From: Flavobacteriaceae bacterium UBA3339
GTDB lineage: Bacteria > Bacteroidota > Bacteroidia > Flavobacteriales > Flavobacteriaceae
Length of the DNA: 64,000 nucleotides
Reading direction: 5' to 3'
Assembly: GCA_002360925.1 (NCBI GenBank)
Contig: DERN01000011.1
Coordinates: 4,791-68,790 of the forward strand
Below, piece after piece: positions 35,583 to 43,219 of this stretch. Below the pieces are notes generated by a model. It did no database searches and had not been told where the DNA came from. It saw nothing but the letters and a program-made list of their open reading frames with translations. Positions within the stretch are counted from its first letter, which is position 1; the number at the start of each line of letters is the position of its first letter. The translations under genes and the position numbers were made by a program.

Positions 35583-35957
35583 ATGAAACAAATATTTTAT
35601 ATCGCTCTATTATTCGTTAGTTACAACACATCAGCTTATTCGCAGTCTCGTCAATATAATGATTATATACAGCCTGTCAATACTCAATTAGTTAGAGAAG
35701 TCCTAGCTAAAAAACAAACAAACTATAATAGAAACGCTGAAAAAGTTCAATCTAAAATTGACAATATAGAAAAGCTACTTCAAAAACTCTATAAAACTAA
35801 AGGTAGTTATTTAACTAAAAATCAAAAAGAATATATTGATTCAATTTATAAATATGTTAATAACTTATCCAAAGAATCAATTGCTGATAATTATGGAATT
35901 ATTCAAATTTTAAGAACTTTAAACGGTGTCGAAGAAACTCTTTTTGATTGGTTGTAA
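35583..35957 (+). CDS. Passenger secreted protein, helical
   Basis: A 124-residue protein with a signal peptide (MKQIFYIALLFVSYNTSAYSQ) and a mature part that is predicted helical and charged (KKQTNYNRNAEKVQSKIDNIEKLLQKLYK). No cysteine and no known domain were recognised. It begins 3 bp after the lipoprotein stop, so the two are certainly co-transcribed and probably act together in the envelope. Function unknown. Confidence 0.65.
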   Translation: MKQIFYIALLFVSYNTSAYSQSRQYNDYIQPVNTQLVREVLAKKQTNYNRNAEKVQSKIDNIEKLLQKLYKTKGSYLTKNQKEYIDSIYKYVNNLSKESIADNYGIIQILRTLNGVEETLFDWL

Positions 35958-35994
35958 TTATTACTATATTTAGGAAATTTAAAAACAATTAGTT

Positions 35995-36207
35995 ATGACA
36001 CTCGAAGAATTAAAGGATTTGAATACAAGTATTGCTATTATTGGAATAAAAATTAACGCTTTAAAATTAACGTTAACCGAGGAACAATTGAAAGTATACA
36101 ATAATTCAATTATTGAACAGTTAGAAAAATTTGAACCTATCCTACAGGGATTATACCAAGAGAATCCTTCAAGAATTTCTGAATTGGTTGAAGCTTGTAA
36201 GAATTAA
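35995..36207 (+). CDS. Passenger small protein, 70 residues
   Basis: A 70-residue, acidic, helix-rich protein (MTLEELKDLNTSIAIIGIKINALK..., LTEEQLKVYNNSIIEQLEKFEP). It has no signal peptide or membrane segment and no family I recognise. It is the third gene of the plus-strand cassette, 37 bp after the secreted protein. A 53-residue minus-strand ORF overlaps its last 71 bp, so one of the two may be spurious. Confidence 0.5.
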   Translation: MTLEELKDLNTSIAIIGIKINALKLTLTEEQLKVYNNSIIEQLEKFEPILQGLYQENPSRISELVEACKN

Positions 36208-36298
36208 CTTCCTGTAAAACCTGTTTTATTTCTGCATCCGAAAGCTTTAGTAATGCCTCTTTTGCTTGATTTAAAATCTGTGTATTATTCATATCCAT
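36137..36298 (-). CDS. Possible small ORF at the right end of the element
   Basis: Translation gives MDMNNTQILNQAKEALLKLSDAEIKQVLQEVNSYK in two blocks, then LQPIQKFLKDSLGIIPVG: 53 residues, strongly helical in composition. It starts just inside the right-end terminator and overlaps the plus-strand 70-residue ORF by 71 bp. Amino-acid composition looks protein-like, but there is no other support. Confidence 0.3.
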   Translation of the reverse strand: MDMNNTQILNQAKEALLKLSDAEIKQVLQEVNSYKLQPIQKFLKDSLGIIPVG

Positions 36299-36334
36299 TT
36301 AAAATTAAAAACCACTCTAATTAAAGGGTGGTTT
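36295..36334 (-). terminator. Inward-facing terminator at the right end
   Basis: On the minus strand AAACCACCC pairs with GAGTGGTTT around TTTAATTA and is followed by TTTTAATTTT. It would stop receptor transcription just after it enters the element. The loop resembles that of the left-end terminator. Confidence 0.7.
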
Positions 36335-36351
36335 ATTGTTAATGTTTGTTT

Positions 36352-36374
36352 GTGTATTATTGTATATAGTTACC
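36352..36374 (-). repeat. Right terminal inverted repeat of the element
   Basis: Reads GGTAACTATATAC from the right edge inward on the minus strand, matching the left end at 20 of 23 positions. Confidence 0.92.
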
Positions 36375-36382
36375 TTAAATTA
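36375..36382. repeat. Target-site duplication, right copy (TTAAATTA)
   Basis: Exact copy of 32823-32830; the receptor reading frame passes through it. Confidence 0.92.
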
Positions 36383-38181
36383 AATGTGTATAAAAATTTA
36401 TCGTCCGAAGTAGTTTTAAGTTCTCCTGTATCGATTTGTTGAGAAATACCAATTAAAGCCAAACCAACAGAAAAATCCCATTTTCTGAATGAAATACGAT
36501 TATCTGATGAAAGATTCCACATTTTATAATCGTCTATGTTTACAAATTTATATTCTTGACTTGGTTTAGCTTTTATTAAAACATTACTGATTTTATCGGT
36601 CACAAACATCAATCCTGAAGTAAAACCGTTGTACAAACTTATTCCCGATTTAAATGATGTGTACTTTTTAATGTTTGCTTCGGTATAAAAACTATGTTCG
36701 GGCACAAGATTCGGATTTCCTTGTATATTGTGATTTGAGTCGACAAAATAAGTGTACAACTCACTAAAGTTTGGAGTTCTATATGAAACACTTGAAGATA
36801 AACGAGCTTCAATTCCTTTATCAAATAAATAACGACCGGCTAATGAATAAGATTGTTGATCATCAAATTTTGATTGAAAAGAATATCTAAATCCAGGTTT
36901 TATTAAAAGACGATCTGTTAAGTTAATTTCAGCCAATACAAAAAAGTCATAATTCTCCATTCTTTTATTTACATTCACTTTATCCTGATCATCATTTTTA
37001 AACATTCCGGATTCGGCGTTTGCAAAACTATCTTCGTTCACTAATTCATATCCTAATTGAAAATCGAACTTTTTATTTTTAGTAAAATTGGTAATGGTTC
37101 CTGTTGAATACAATACTTCGTTAGAATGATAGACTTCACTTTTATTGTTTAACTCTTCTTTACTCAACATATAATAATCGAATTTTTCTAGTTCACGTTT
37201 CTGAGTTTGATATGAAGCTGAAACATTAAAAATTAGATCGTTGAATATTTTTCCATAGTAATTTAAATGATGAAAAATTCGATTGGTTGGATAACGTTTA
37301 TCGTTAGAAAAATAGGTGTCCGGAAAAGGATAATTGCTTAAAGGACGCACAATTGGATTATAATATTCTACTGTTTCATTAAAGTAATCGAACTTATAAA
37401 AAATTCGGGTTTCGCCTTTTTGATATCCTAAGGTTACATTAGTAGCTAATTGCTCTTTAGGTTGCCAATCTGCACCTCTCATTTTATCATCTAAAGTATG
37501 ATCTCTACCTTTTTTATCATTAAAAAAACCTTTTAAATCGTTTCTGTTTGCTCCTAAAGAAACATACCAATTATTTAAAAAGTTATGCGAAATTTTTAAG
37601 TTCTGAATATGTCTTCCTTTATCAAAAAAAGCGAATTCTTTACCAACGGTTTCTTCTTGTAAACTTGTCGAAATTTCCCAAGCGTATTTTGAATTTTTCT
37701 TTGTTATAATATTTAGAATTCCGCTTACAGCATTGGCTCCGTGCGTAACGCCCATTGCGCCTTCAATAATTTCTATTCGTTCAACATTATCCAGATTAAT
37801 CTGCGCTAAATCCACATTATTTCCCAAACCTGTATCACTAACAACCGGAATATTATCAATTAGAATTTTAAAATATTGAGAATCTAATCCAAAGAGCGAT
37901 ACCGAAGATTTTCCTGTCTGCGAATTGGGCATAACTGTAATATTTAAATATTGATTTAATACATCTCCCAAATTATTAGCAGCCAAATTCCGAATATCTT
38001 CTTTTGTGATTATTCTTACATTTTGAACAGACTTTTTTATCGATTGTGGTTCAAACTGCCCTGTAATTACAATTTCTTCCATTATTGTATTTTCATTTGC
38101 AATTGCGAGCGAATCAACTTGAGCTTGCGCTACGAATCCATTTGCACATAACGCTGAAAAAAACAGATGCTTGGTTTTCAT
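36375..38181 (-). pseudogene. TonB-dependent heme receptor, 5' fragment, interrupted
   Basis: About 602 codons of a TonB-dependent outer-membrane receptor. After the signal peptide comes a TonB-box-like EEIVITG (about 35-41), then a plug domain (GVTHGANAVSGILNIITKK) and barrel strands with ARLSSSVSYRTPNFSELYTYF. The frame runs into the inserted element and stops after three element bases (FNLR, stop). Joining 38181-36375 to 32822-32476 gives an uninterrupted 717-residue receptor. Its context (HmuY-like lipoprotein downstream, hemin transporter and hemin-degrading genes divergent) points to heme uptake. As it stands the product lacks the last barrel strands and cannot be a normal outer-membrane protein. 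Confidence 0.92.
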
Positions 38182-38205
38182 TATTTTTATTTATTCTAAA
38201 TTAAT
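38181..38205. promoter_or_regulatory. 25-bp repeated box, copy 1 (candidate iron/heme operator)
   Basis: Identical over 25 bp to 38227-38251; core TTATTCTAAATTAAT. It reaches from the receptor start codon to just downstream of the expected transcription start. Confidence 0.55.
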
Positions 38206-38214
38206 ACAACAATA

Positions 38215-38222
38215 CAAATGTA
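38215..38222 (-). promoter_or_regulatory. -7 promoter element of the heme receptor
   Basis: TACATTTG on the minus strand matches TAnnTTTG; it lies between the two copies of the 25-bp box. Confidence 0.55.
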
Positions 38223-38226
38223 AATG

Positions 38227-38251
38227 TTATTTTTATTTATTCTAAATTAAT
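38227..38251. promoter_or_regulatory. 25-bp repeated box, copy 2 (candidate iron/heme operator)
   Basis: Exact copy of 38181-38205, 46 bp away in the same orientation. It abuts the receptor -7 site on one side and the -33 TTG of the divergent hmuT promoter (38253-38255) on the other, so one bound protein could affect both directions. Confidence 0.55.
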
Positions 38252-38252
38252 T

Positions 38253-38281
38253 TTGTTTTTATGTTTTTTTATTTAGTTTTG
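38253..38281 (+). promoter_or_regulatory. Promoter of the hmuTUVS-like operon
   Basis: TTG at 38253-38255, an 18-bp spacer and TAGTTTTG at 38274-38281: a full match to the flavobacterial promoter consensus, 37 bp before the hmuT-like start codon. Confidence 0.7.
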
Positions 38282-38318
38282 CGATGTTAATTATTTTTAA
38301 TAAGTTTAAATAAGTTTT

Positions 38319-39173
38319 ATGAAAAAAATCATGACAGCACTTGCCTTAACAGTTGTTTTTGCAAGTTGTAATAAAAAACAAGAAACGAACGAATCAGCAA
38401 CTCAACCTGAAGTAAAAAAAGAACGCATTGTATCTTTAAACGGAGCTATTTCGGAAACATTAGCAGCTTTAGACAATAGTGAAAACATTATTGGAGTTGA
38501 TGTAACATCGACTTTCCCAGAAGAATTAAAAACAAAAGCTACCGATTTAGGACATGTTCGTTCTATTACAGCCGAAAGTATTTTGGCTTTACAACCAACT
38601 TTGATTTTTGGAACATCAAAAGATGTTAATCCTACATTGAACGAACAATTAAATAAAGCAAATATCAAACTGATTTTAATCGATCAAAAATATACAGTCG
38701 ATGGAACTAAACAATTGGTTACCGATGTTGCCAAAGCAATTAATAAAGAAAACTATCAGCCTATTTTAGATAATATTTCGAATCAAATTGCAACAGTAAA
38801 ACCTTTCGAAAAGAAACCTAAAGTATTATTTATCTATGCTCGTGGCGCAGGAAACTTAATGGTTGCCGGAAAAGAAACGCCTTTACACAGCATGATAGAA
38901 TTAGCAGGAGCCGAAAATGCAGCTGCATCTTTAACCGATTTTAAACCTTTAACTCCAGAAGCCTTATTAACCACAAATCCGGATGTTATTTTAATGTTCG
39001 ACAGCGGTTTACAAAGTTTAGGTGGTGTAGACGGATTGTTGAAAATTGAAGGTTTATCTGCTACAAATGCAGGAAAAAATAAAAAAGTAATTACAATGGA
39101 AGGACAACTTCTTTCTGGTTTTGGTCCGCGTTTAGGCGAAGCTGTAGTAGAATTACATAACAAATTGCAATAA
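38319..39173 (+). CDS. hmuT: Hemin ABC transporter substrate-binding lipoprotein (HmuT-like)
   Basis: A 284-residue class III periplasmic binding protein with a lipobox (VFASCN, Cys17). The family text includes IVSLNGAISETLAAL, ADLGHVR-type residues in TDLGHVRSITAESILALQPTLI and ARGAGNLMVAGKETPLHSMIELAGA, the last being typical of hemin-binding HmuT/ShuT proteins. It should accept heme in the periplasm and deliver it to the permease encoded 11 bp downstream. It leads a four-gene operon with permease, ATPase and hemin-degrading protein. Confidence 0.9.
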   Translation: MKKIMTALALTVVFASCNKKQETNESATQPEVKKERIVSLNGAISETLAALDNSENIIGVDVTSTFPEELKTKATDLGHVRSITAESILALQPTLIFGTSKDVNPTLNEQLNKANIKLILIDQKYTVDGTKQLVTDVAKAINKENYQPILDNISNQIATVKPFEKKPKVLFIYARGAGNLMVAGKETPLHSMIELAGAENAAASLTDFKPLTPEALLTTNPDVILMFDSGLQSLGGVDGLLKIEGLSATNAGKNKKVITMEGQLLSGFGPRLGEAVVELHNKLQ

Positions 39174-39184
39174 GAAAATCTAAA

Positions 39185-40210
39185 ATGATGAAAAAAATCG
39201 CTGTATACAAAATCTCTTTTTTTGTAGTCTTAATTATTGCATTTGTAACAGCATTATATTTAGGCGCTTATGATTTTAACCAATCGGTTTACGAAATCAT
39301 AAGCACTTATTTAAAAACAAAAACACATACCGCCGATTCGTTTGTTTTAATCGAATTGCGAATTCCACGCATTTTAATGGCAATTTTAACAGGGTCTGCT
39401 TTAGCAATAAGCGGAACTAGTTTGCAAGGTTTATTTAAAAATCCGTTGGCATCGCCCGATTTAATCGGAATAACTTCCGGAGCTGTTTTATTTGCGGCAC
39501 TTACCATCGTATTCGGATCAACCATAATGCATTTACTTCCACCCTTTTTCCGATACACTTTATTAAGTATAATGGCTTTTTTAGGTGCACTTCTAACTAT
39601 GTTATTCGTTTATAAAATGGCAACATCAAACGGAAAAACACATATACTTATTTTATTGCTTTCGGGAGTTGCAATTTCGGCTTTAACAGGCGCAGTTACA
39701 GGTTTCTTAACTTATATTTCGACAGAAGAAGAATTGCGAAATATTACTTTTTGGTCTTTAGGAAGTTTAGCCGGTGCTAATTGGTGGAAAGTCAGTTTAG
39801 TTTTCATCATTGTTTTAATTGGAAGCATTATTTTACTTAAAAAAGGAAAAATTTTAAATGCTTTAATGTTAGGCGAAAAAGAAGCAGCGCATTTAGGTTT
39901 CGATATCGAAAAAAATAAACGTCAAATCATTGTTATTACATCTTTAATGGTTGGAAGCGTTGTTGCTTTTAATGGAACAATTGGTTTTATTGGGTTGGTT
40001 ATCCCGTATATTTTACGTTTTGTTTTCAATTCAAACTATACAATTTTATTGCCTTTATCGATGATTTTAGGAGCTGTAGTTCTTTTAATTGCCGATACAA
40101 TCAGTCGAATTATTGTAATTCCTGCCGAATTGCCTATCGGAATTTTAACTGCAATAATGGGCGCACCAGTCTTTATTTCGATTCTAATAAATTATAAAAG
40201 AAAATTGTAA
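39185..40210 (+). CDS. hmuU: Hemin ABC transporter permease, FecCD family (HmuU-like)
   Basis: A 341-residue inner-membrane protein with about ten hydrophobic helices. It carries BtuC/FecCD family text: RIPRILMAILTGSALAISGTSLQG, NPLASPDLIGITSGA, FWSLGSLAGANWWKV and FNGTIGFIGLVIPYILRF. It forms the channel for heme import with the ATPase whose start overlaps its stop codon (TAATG). Neighbours define heme rather than siderophore or cobalamin as the likely substrate. Confidence 0.92.
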   Translation: MMKKIAVYKISFFVVLIIAFVTALYLGAYDFNQSVYEIISTYLKTKTHTADSFVLIELRIPRILMAILTGSALAISGTSLQGLFKNPLASPDLIGITSGAVLFAALTIVFGSTIMHLLPPFFRYTLLSIMAFLGALLTMLFVYKMATSNGKTHILILLLSGVAISALTGAVTGFLTYISTEEELRNITFWSLGSLAGANWWKVSLVFIIVLIGSIILLKKGKILNALMLGEKEAAHLGFDIEKNKRQIIVITSLMVGSVVAFNGTIGFIGLVIPYILRFVFNSNYTILLPLSMILGAVVLLIADTISRIIVIPAELPIGILTAIMGAPVFISILINYKRKL

Positions 40211-40983
40211 TGTTACAAGTTCACGATCTAAATTATAAAGTTAAAAATCGATTTCTTTTGCAACATATCGATTTAGAAATAAATCCAGGCGAACTTATCG
40301 CAATTGTGGGACCGAACGGAGCCGGTAAATCGACTTTGTTAAGTAGTTTAGCAAACGAAATTGAGTATAAAGCGAATCGTTTTTCGTTCAAACAGAAAGA
40401 GATTTCTTCTTATTCGAAAGGCGAAATTCCGTTGCATAGAGCAAAATTCTCACAACATCAATCAAACGAAATCAATCTAAAAAATGAAGAAATTGTTTTA
40501 ATGGGACGTTATCCTTATTTTAAATACGAAGCCGAAAATTCGGACAAAGAAATCGTAGATAAATGGATGTTGAAAACCGAAACAAATCATTTAACAGATC
40601 GAGCATATGAACAACTTTCTGGCGGAGAAAAACAACGTTTACATTTGGCACGCGTTTTTTCTCAATTAGAAAACGACATCGAAAACAAACTTTTATTGTT
40701 AGACGAACCTTTGAATAATTTAGATGTGGCGCATCAATTTAAAACTTTGCATTTAATAAAAGAGTTTACCAAAAAAAACAATAGTGCTTTGGTAGTTTTA
40801 CACGATTTAAACATCGCTTCGCAATTTGCAGATCGTTTGATTTTACTCGACAAAGGAAAAATCGAGCTGTTCGACAAACCTCAGCAAGTCCTTACACACG
40901 AACGTATTTCGCGTGTTTACAAATATCCGTGTACCATTACACAACATCCAATTACGCAACAACCAATTATATTATTCGGATAA
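40210..40983 (+). CDS. hmuV: Hemin ABC transporter ATP-binding protein (HmuV-like)
   Basis: A 257-residue ABC ATPase with Walker A GPNGAGKSTL, Q-loop SQHQSNEI, signature LSGGEKQRLHLARV, Walker B LLLLDEPLNNLD and switch His in VVLHDLN. The arrangement is that of the Fe3+-siderophore/heme importer class. The start codon overlaps the permease stop, so the two are translationally coupled. Confidence 0.93.
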   Translation: MLQVHDLNYKVKNRFLLQHIDLEINPGELIAIVGPNGAGKSTLLSSLANEIEYKANRFSFKQKEISSYSKGEIPLHRAKFSQHQSNEINLKNEEIVLMGRYPYFKYEAENSDKEIVDKWMLKTETNHLTDRAYEQLSGGEKQRLHLARVFSQLENDIENKLLLLDEPLNNLDVAHQFKTLHLIKEFTKKNNSALVVLHDLNIASQFADRLILLDKGKIELFDKPQQVLTHERISRVYKYPCTITQHPITQQPIILFG

Positions 40984-40994
40984 AATAATCATAC

Positions 40995-42032
40995 ATGAAT
41001 ACAACAGAAAATTTAAAACTAAAATGGGACGAACTTAAAAAAGAGCAACCTCATTTAAGAATACGAAACGCTGCTCAATTATTAGGAGTAAGCGAAATGG
41101 AGTTATTAGCAACAAAAATAGGCGAAAATGTTACGCGTTTGCGCCCTGAATTTAAAGAAATACTTTCAGAAATAGAGTCTTTAGAAAAAGTAATGGCTTT
41201 AACGCGCAATAACGAATGTGTTCACGAGCGAAAAGGTGTTTATTTAAACGGAGATTTTTCATCGCCACATGCAAGTTTGTTTGTAGGCGAAGATATCGAT
41301 ATGCGAATTTTCTTATCGCATTGGAAAAAGGCTTTTGCTGTAATTGAAGAGAATGCAAGAGGAATTTCGAAAAGTTTACAGTTCTTCGGAAAAGACGGTG
41401 AAGCAATTCACAAAATTTTCCTAACACCGAATAGTAACGAAGAAGCTTTTACTGCTTTAATTGAAAAGTATAAAAGCGATGATCAAAATCCGTTTGAAAT
41501 TTCCGAAGCTTACGAACTAAATATCGACGAAAAATTAGACGAAGAAATTGATGTAAAAGGATTTCAACAAGCTTGGATCGATTTAAAAGATACACACGAA
41601 TTCTTTGGAATGCTTCGTAAATTCGGAGTAAACAGAACACAAGCGCTTCGTTTGGCTCCATCTGATTTTTATGCAAAAGAAATCTCGAAAGATGCTATTG
41701 TTAAAATGTTGGAAGACGTTGCTAAAAGTAAAACTCCGATTATGGTTTTTACAGGAAACAAAGGAAATATTCAAATTCACACAGGACCAATTCGTAAAAC
41801 AATGTGGCACGAACAATGGTACAATGTGATGGATCCCGATTTTAATATGCATTTAGACATGAGTAAAATTGCACAAACTTGGATTGTTCGTAAACCAACC
41901 GAAGATGGAGTTGTAACTGCAATTGAAGTTTTTAACGAAATGGGCGATATTATTGTTCAATTCTTTGGAAAAAGAAAACCAGGAATTCCTGAATTAGAAA
42001 TTTGGAGAGAAACCGTTGCAGAACTGGTTTAA
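40995..42032 (+). CDS. hmuS: Hemin-degrading factor HmuS/HemS-like
   Basis: A 345-residue protein of the HemS/ChuS/HmuS family with two structurally similar halves. Family text includes LRIRNAAQLLGVSEMELLATKIG, VMALTRNNECVHERKGVYLNG in two blocks, and in the second half VFTGNKGNIQIHTGPI and GPIRKTMWHEQWYNVMDPDFNMHLDM. It binds heme in the cytoplasm and helps release iron or prevents toxicity. It is the last gene of the heme operon, 11 bp after hmuV, and is followed by a terminator. Confidence 0.93.
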   Translation: MNTTENLKLKWDELKKEQPHLRIRNAAQLLGVSEMELLATKIGENVTRLRPEFKEILSEIESLEKVMALTRNNECVHERKGVYLNGDFSSPHASLFVGEDIDMRIFLSHWKKAFAVIEENARGISKSLQFFGKDGEAIHKIFLTPNSNEEAFTALIEKYKSDDQNPFEISEAYELNIDEKLDEEIDVKGFQQAWIDLKDTHEFFGMLRKFGVNRTQALRLAPSDFYAKEISKDAIVKMLEDVAKSKTPIMVFTGNKGNIQIHTGPIRKTMWHEQWYNVMDPDFNMHLDMSKIAQTWIVRKPTEDGVVTAIEVFNEMGDIIVQFFGKRKPGIPELEIWRETVAELV

Positions 42033-42088
42033 CTAAAAATAAATCGAAAAAGAAAATCATTTTTATCTTTACTTTTATTTTTTTCATA

Positions 42089-42128
42089 AGAAACTCCGTA
42101 ACTTTTTTAAGTTGCGGAGTTTTGTTTT
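42089..42128 (+). terminator. Intrinsic terminator after hmuS
   Basis: AAACTCCGTAACTT pairs with AAGTTGCGGAGTTT (one mismatch) and is followed by TTTTGTTTT. Confidence 0.85.
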
Positions 42129-42145
42129 AAAAAGTAATTATCAGC

Positions 42146-42184
42146 AAAAAAAAATCTCGAAGTTAAACTCCGAGATTTTTTTTA
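42146..42184 (-). terminator. Intrinsic terminator after mltG
   Basis: AAATCTCG pairs with CGAGATTT; on the minus strand the T run is the complement of the A run at 42146-42154. Confidence 0.8.
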
Positions 42185-43219
42185 TTGAATATTATTTTCG
42201 TTTAACCATTTGGTATATTTTTCTCTGTTTTTTCCGTGCTCTTCTAATGTTGTAGCAAATTCATGATATCCCATTCGATCTACACTTGCACAAAAATAAA
42301 TATAAGAATGTTTTTCTGGATTTAAAACCGCTTCAATCGAGCTTACATCCGGCATTGCGATTGGTCCTGGTGGCAATCCTTTTGTTCGATAGGTATTATA
42401 AGGACTTTCGATTGCTAAATCTTTTAAATAAACGCGTTTTATAATCGTGTCGAAATCGCTTAACATTAGTTTTTTTGCGTACACAACCGTAGGATCTGCT
42501 TGTAACAACATGTCTTTATTTAATCGGTTCAAATAAGCTCCAGCAACTTTTGGACGTTCGTCTACTTTTGCGGTTTCCTTTTGAACAATCGACGCTAAAC
42601 TTGAAACTTGCGCAGGCGATAAACCTAACTCTTTTGCTTTATTTGTTCGATCTTGATTCCAAAAACGAATGTATTCTTTATGAATAACGTTTCGAATTTT
42701 TAACGGAGAAGTGTTCCAATAAAACTCGTACGTATTCGGCATAAATAACGATAAAGCTTGTTCTTTGGTTACGTTATTTTCTTTTAAGAATTCTTCTTCT
42801 GTGAAAACGTTCATTAAATCAGCTTCAGAAGGTTCTAATTGTTTCGAAATTCGCTTTACTAAATCTTCTAACGTTTCCTGATTATTGAATGTTAATTTAA
42901 CCGGAACATTTCGTTTTAAAGCTTGTGCAATCTGGAAATTCGTCATTCCTTTTCTCAATTCAAATCTTCCCGGAATTAGGTTTTTATCCATTTCGAACTG
43001 CGTAAACACGCCATCAAATTGTTCCCAATCTTTAACATATTTCCGAATCGAATCTTTAGATTGTGCCAAAGTTGCATCGGAAGGAATATGAACAAAAACA
43101 GATTCTTGTTCGAAATTGGTGTTAGAATTAAACGCTTTTCTAAAAATAACATAAGCGTAAATTAAACCAATGGTAATTAATAAAACGGCTAAATAAGTTA
43201 CTGCCTTTTTTAAATTCAT
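42182..43219 (-). CDS. mltG: Endolytic peptidoglycan transglycosylase MltG
   Basis: A 345-residue YceG-like protein with one N-terminal membrane helix (VTYLAVLLITIGLIYAYVIF). The catalytic domain holds FMPNTYEFYWNTS, SLASIVQKETAKVDERPKVAGAYLNRL split around the catalytic Glu of QKETAK, and the terminal TKGLPPGPIAMP and CASVDRMGYHEFATTLEEH. MltG cuts nascent glycan strands and sets their length. It is the last gene of a three-gene minus-strand operon and overlaps the acetyltransferase gene by 4 bp. Confidence 0.95.
   Translation of the reverse strand: MNLKKAVTYLAVLLITIGLIYAYVIFRKAFNSNTNFEQESVFVHIPSDATLAQSKDSIRKYVKDWEQFDGVFTQFEMDKNLIPGRFELRKGMTNFQIAQALKRNVPVKLTFNNQETLEDLVKRISKQLEPSEADLMNVFTEEEFLKENNVTKEQALSLFMPNTYEFYWNTSPLKIRNVIHKEYIRFWNQDRTNKAKELGLSPAQVSSLASIVQKETAKVDERPKVAGAYLNRLNKDMLLQADPTVVYAKKLMLSDFDTIIKRVYLKDLAIESPYNTYRTKGLPPGPIAMPDVSSIEAVLNPEKHSYIYFCASVDRMGYHEFATTLEEHGKNREKYTKWLNENNIQ

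Larger units (their letters stand above)
32831..36374. mobile_element. Complete IS1595-family element with passenger genes
   Basis: A 3,544-bp element bounded by inverted repeats that begin GGTAACTATATAC at both ends (20 of the first 23 positions identical) and by the exact 8-bp duplication TTAAATTA. On the minus strand it carries an XRE regulator, an ISXO2-like transposase and a 78-residue ORF. On the plus strand it carries a lipoprotein, a secreted protein and a 70-residue protein, and at the left end a short promoter-to-terminator unit. Plain IS1595 members are near 1 kb, so about 2.5 kb is passenger DNA, as in the known transporter-IS variants of this family. Perfect ends and duplication suggest a recent insertion. 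Confidence 0.95.

Noticed and set aside
34685..36207. Prophage remnant, because of an XRE regulator with small genes
   Set aside because: No integrase, portal, terminase or structural genes; the boundaries are insertion-sequence inverted repeats with an 8-bp duplication.
35157..36207. Toxin-antitoxin or immunity system in the passenger cassette
   Set aside because: Two of the three proteins are exported and none shows a toxin-like motif; the claim would be a guess.
38182..38318. The heme intergenic region as a riboswitch
   Set aside because: The exact 25-bp repeats are direct, not inverted, and bracket promoter elements, which fits protein binding to DNA better than RNA folding.
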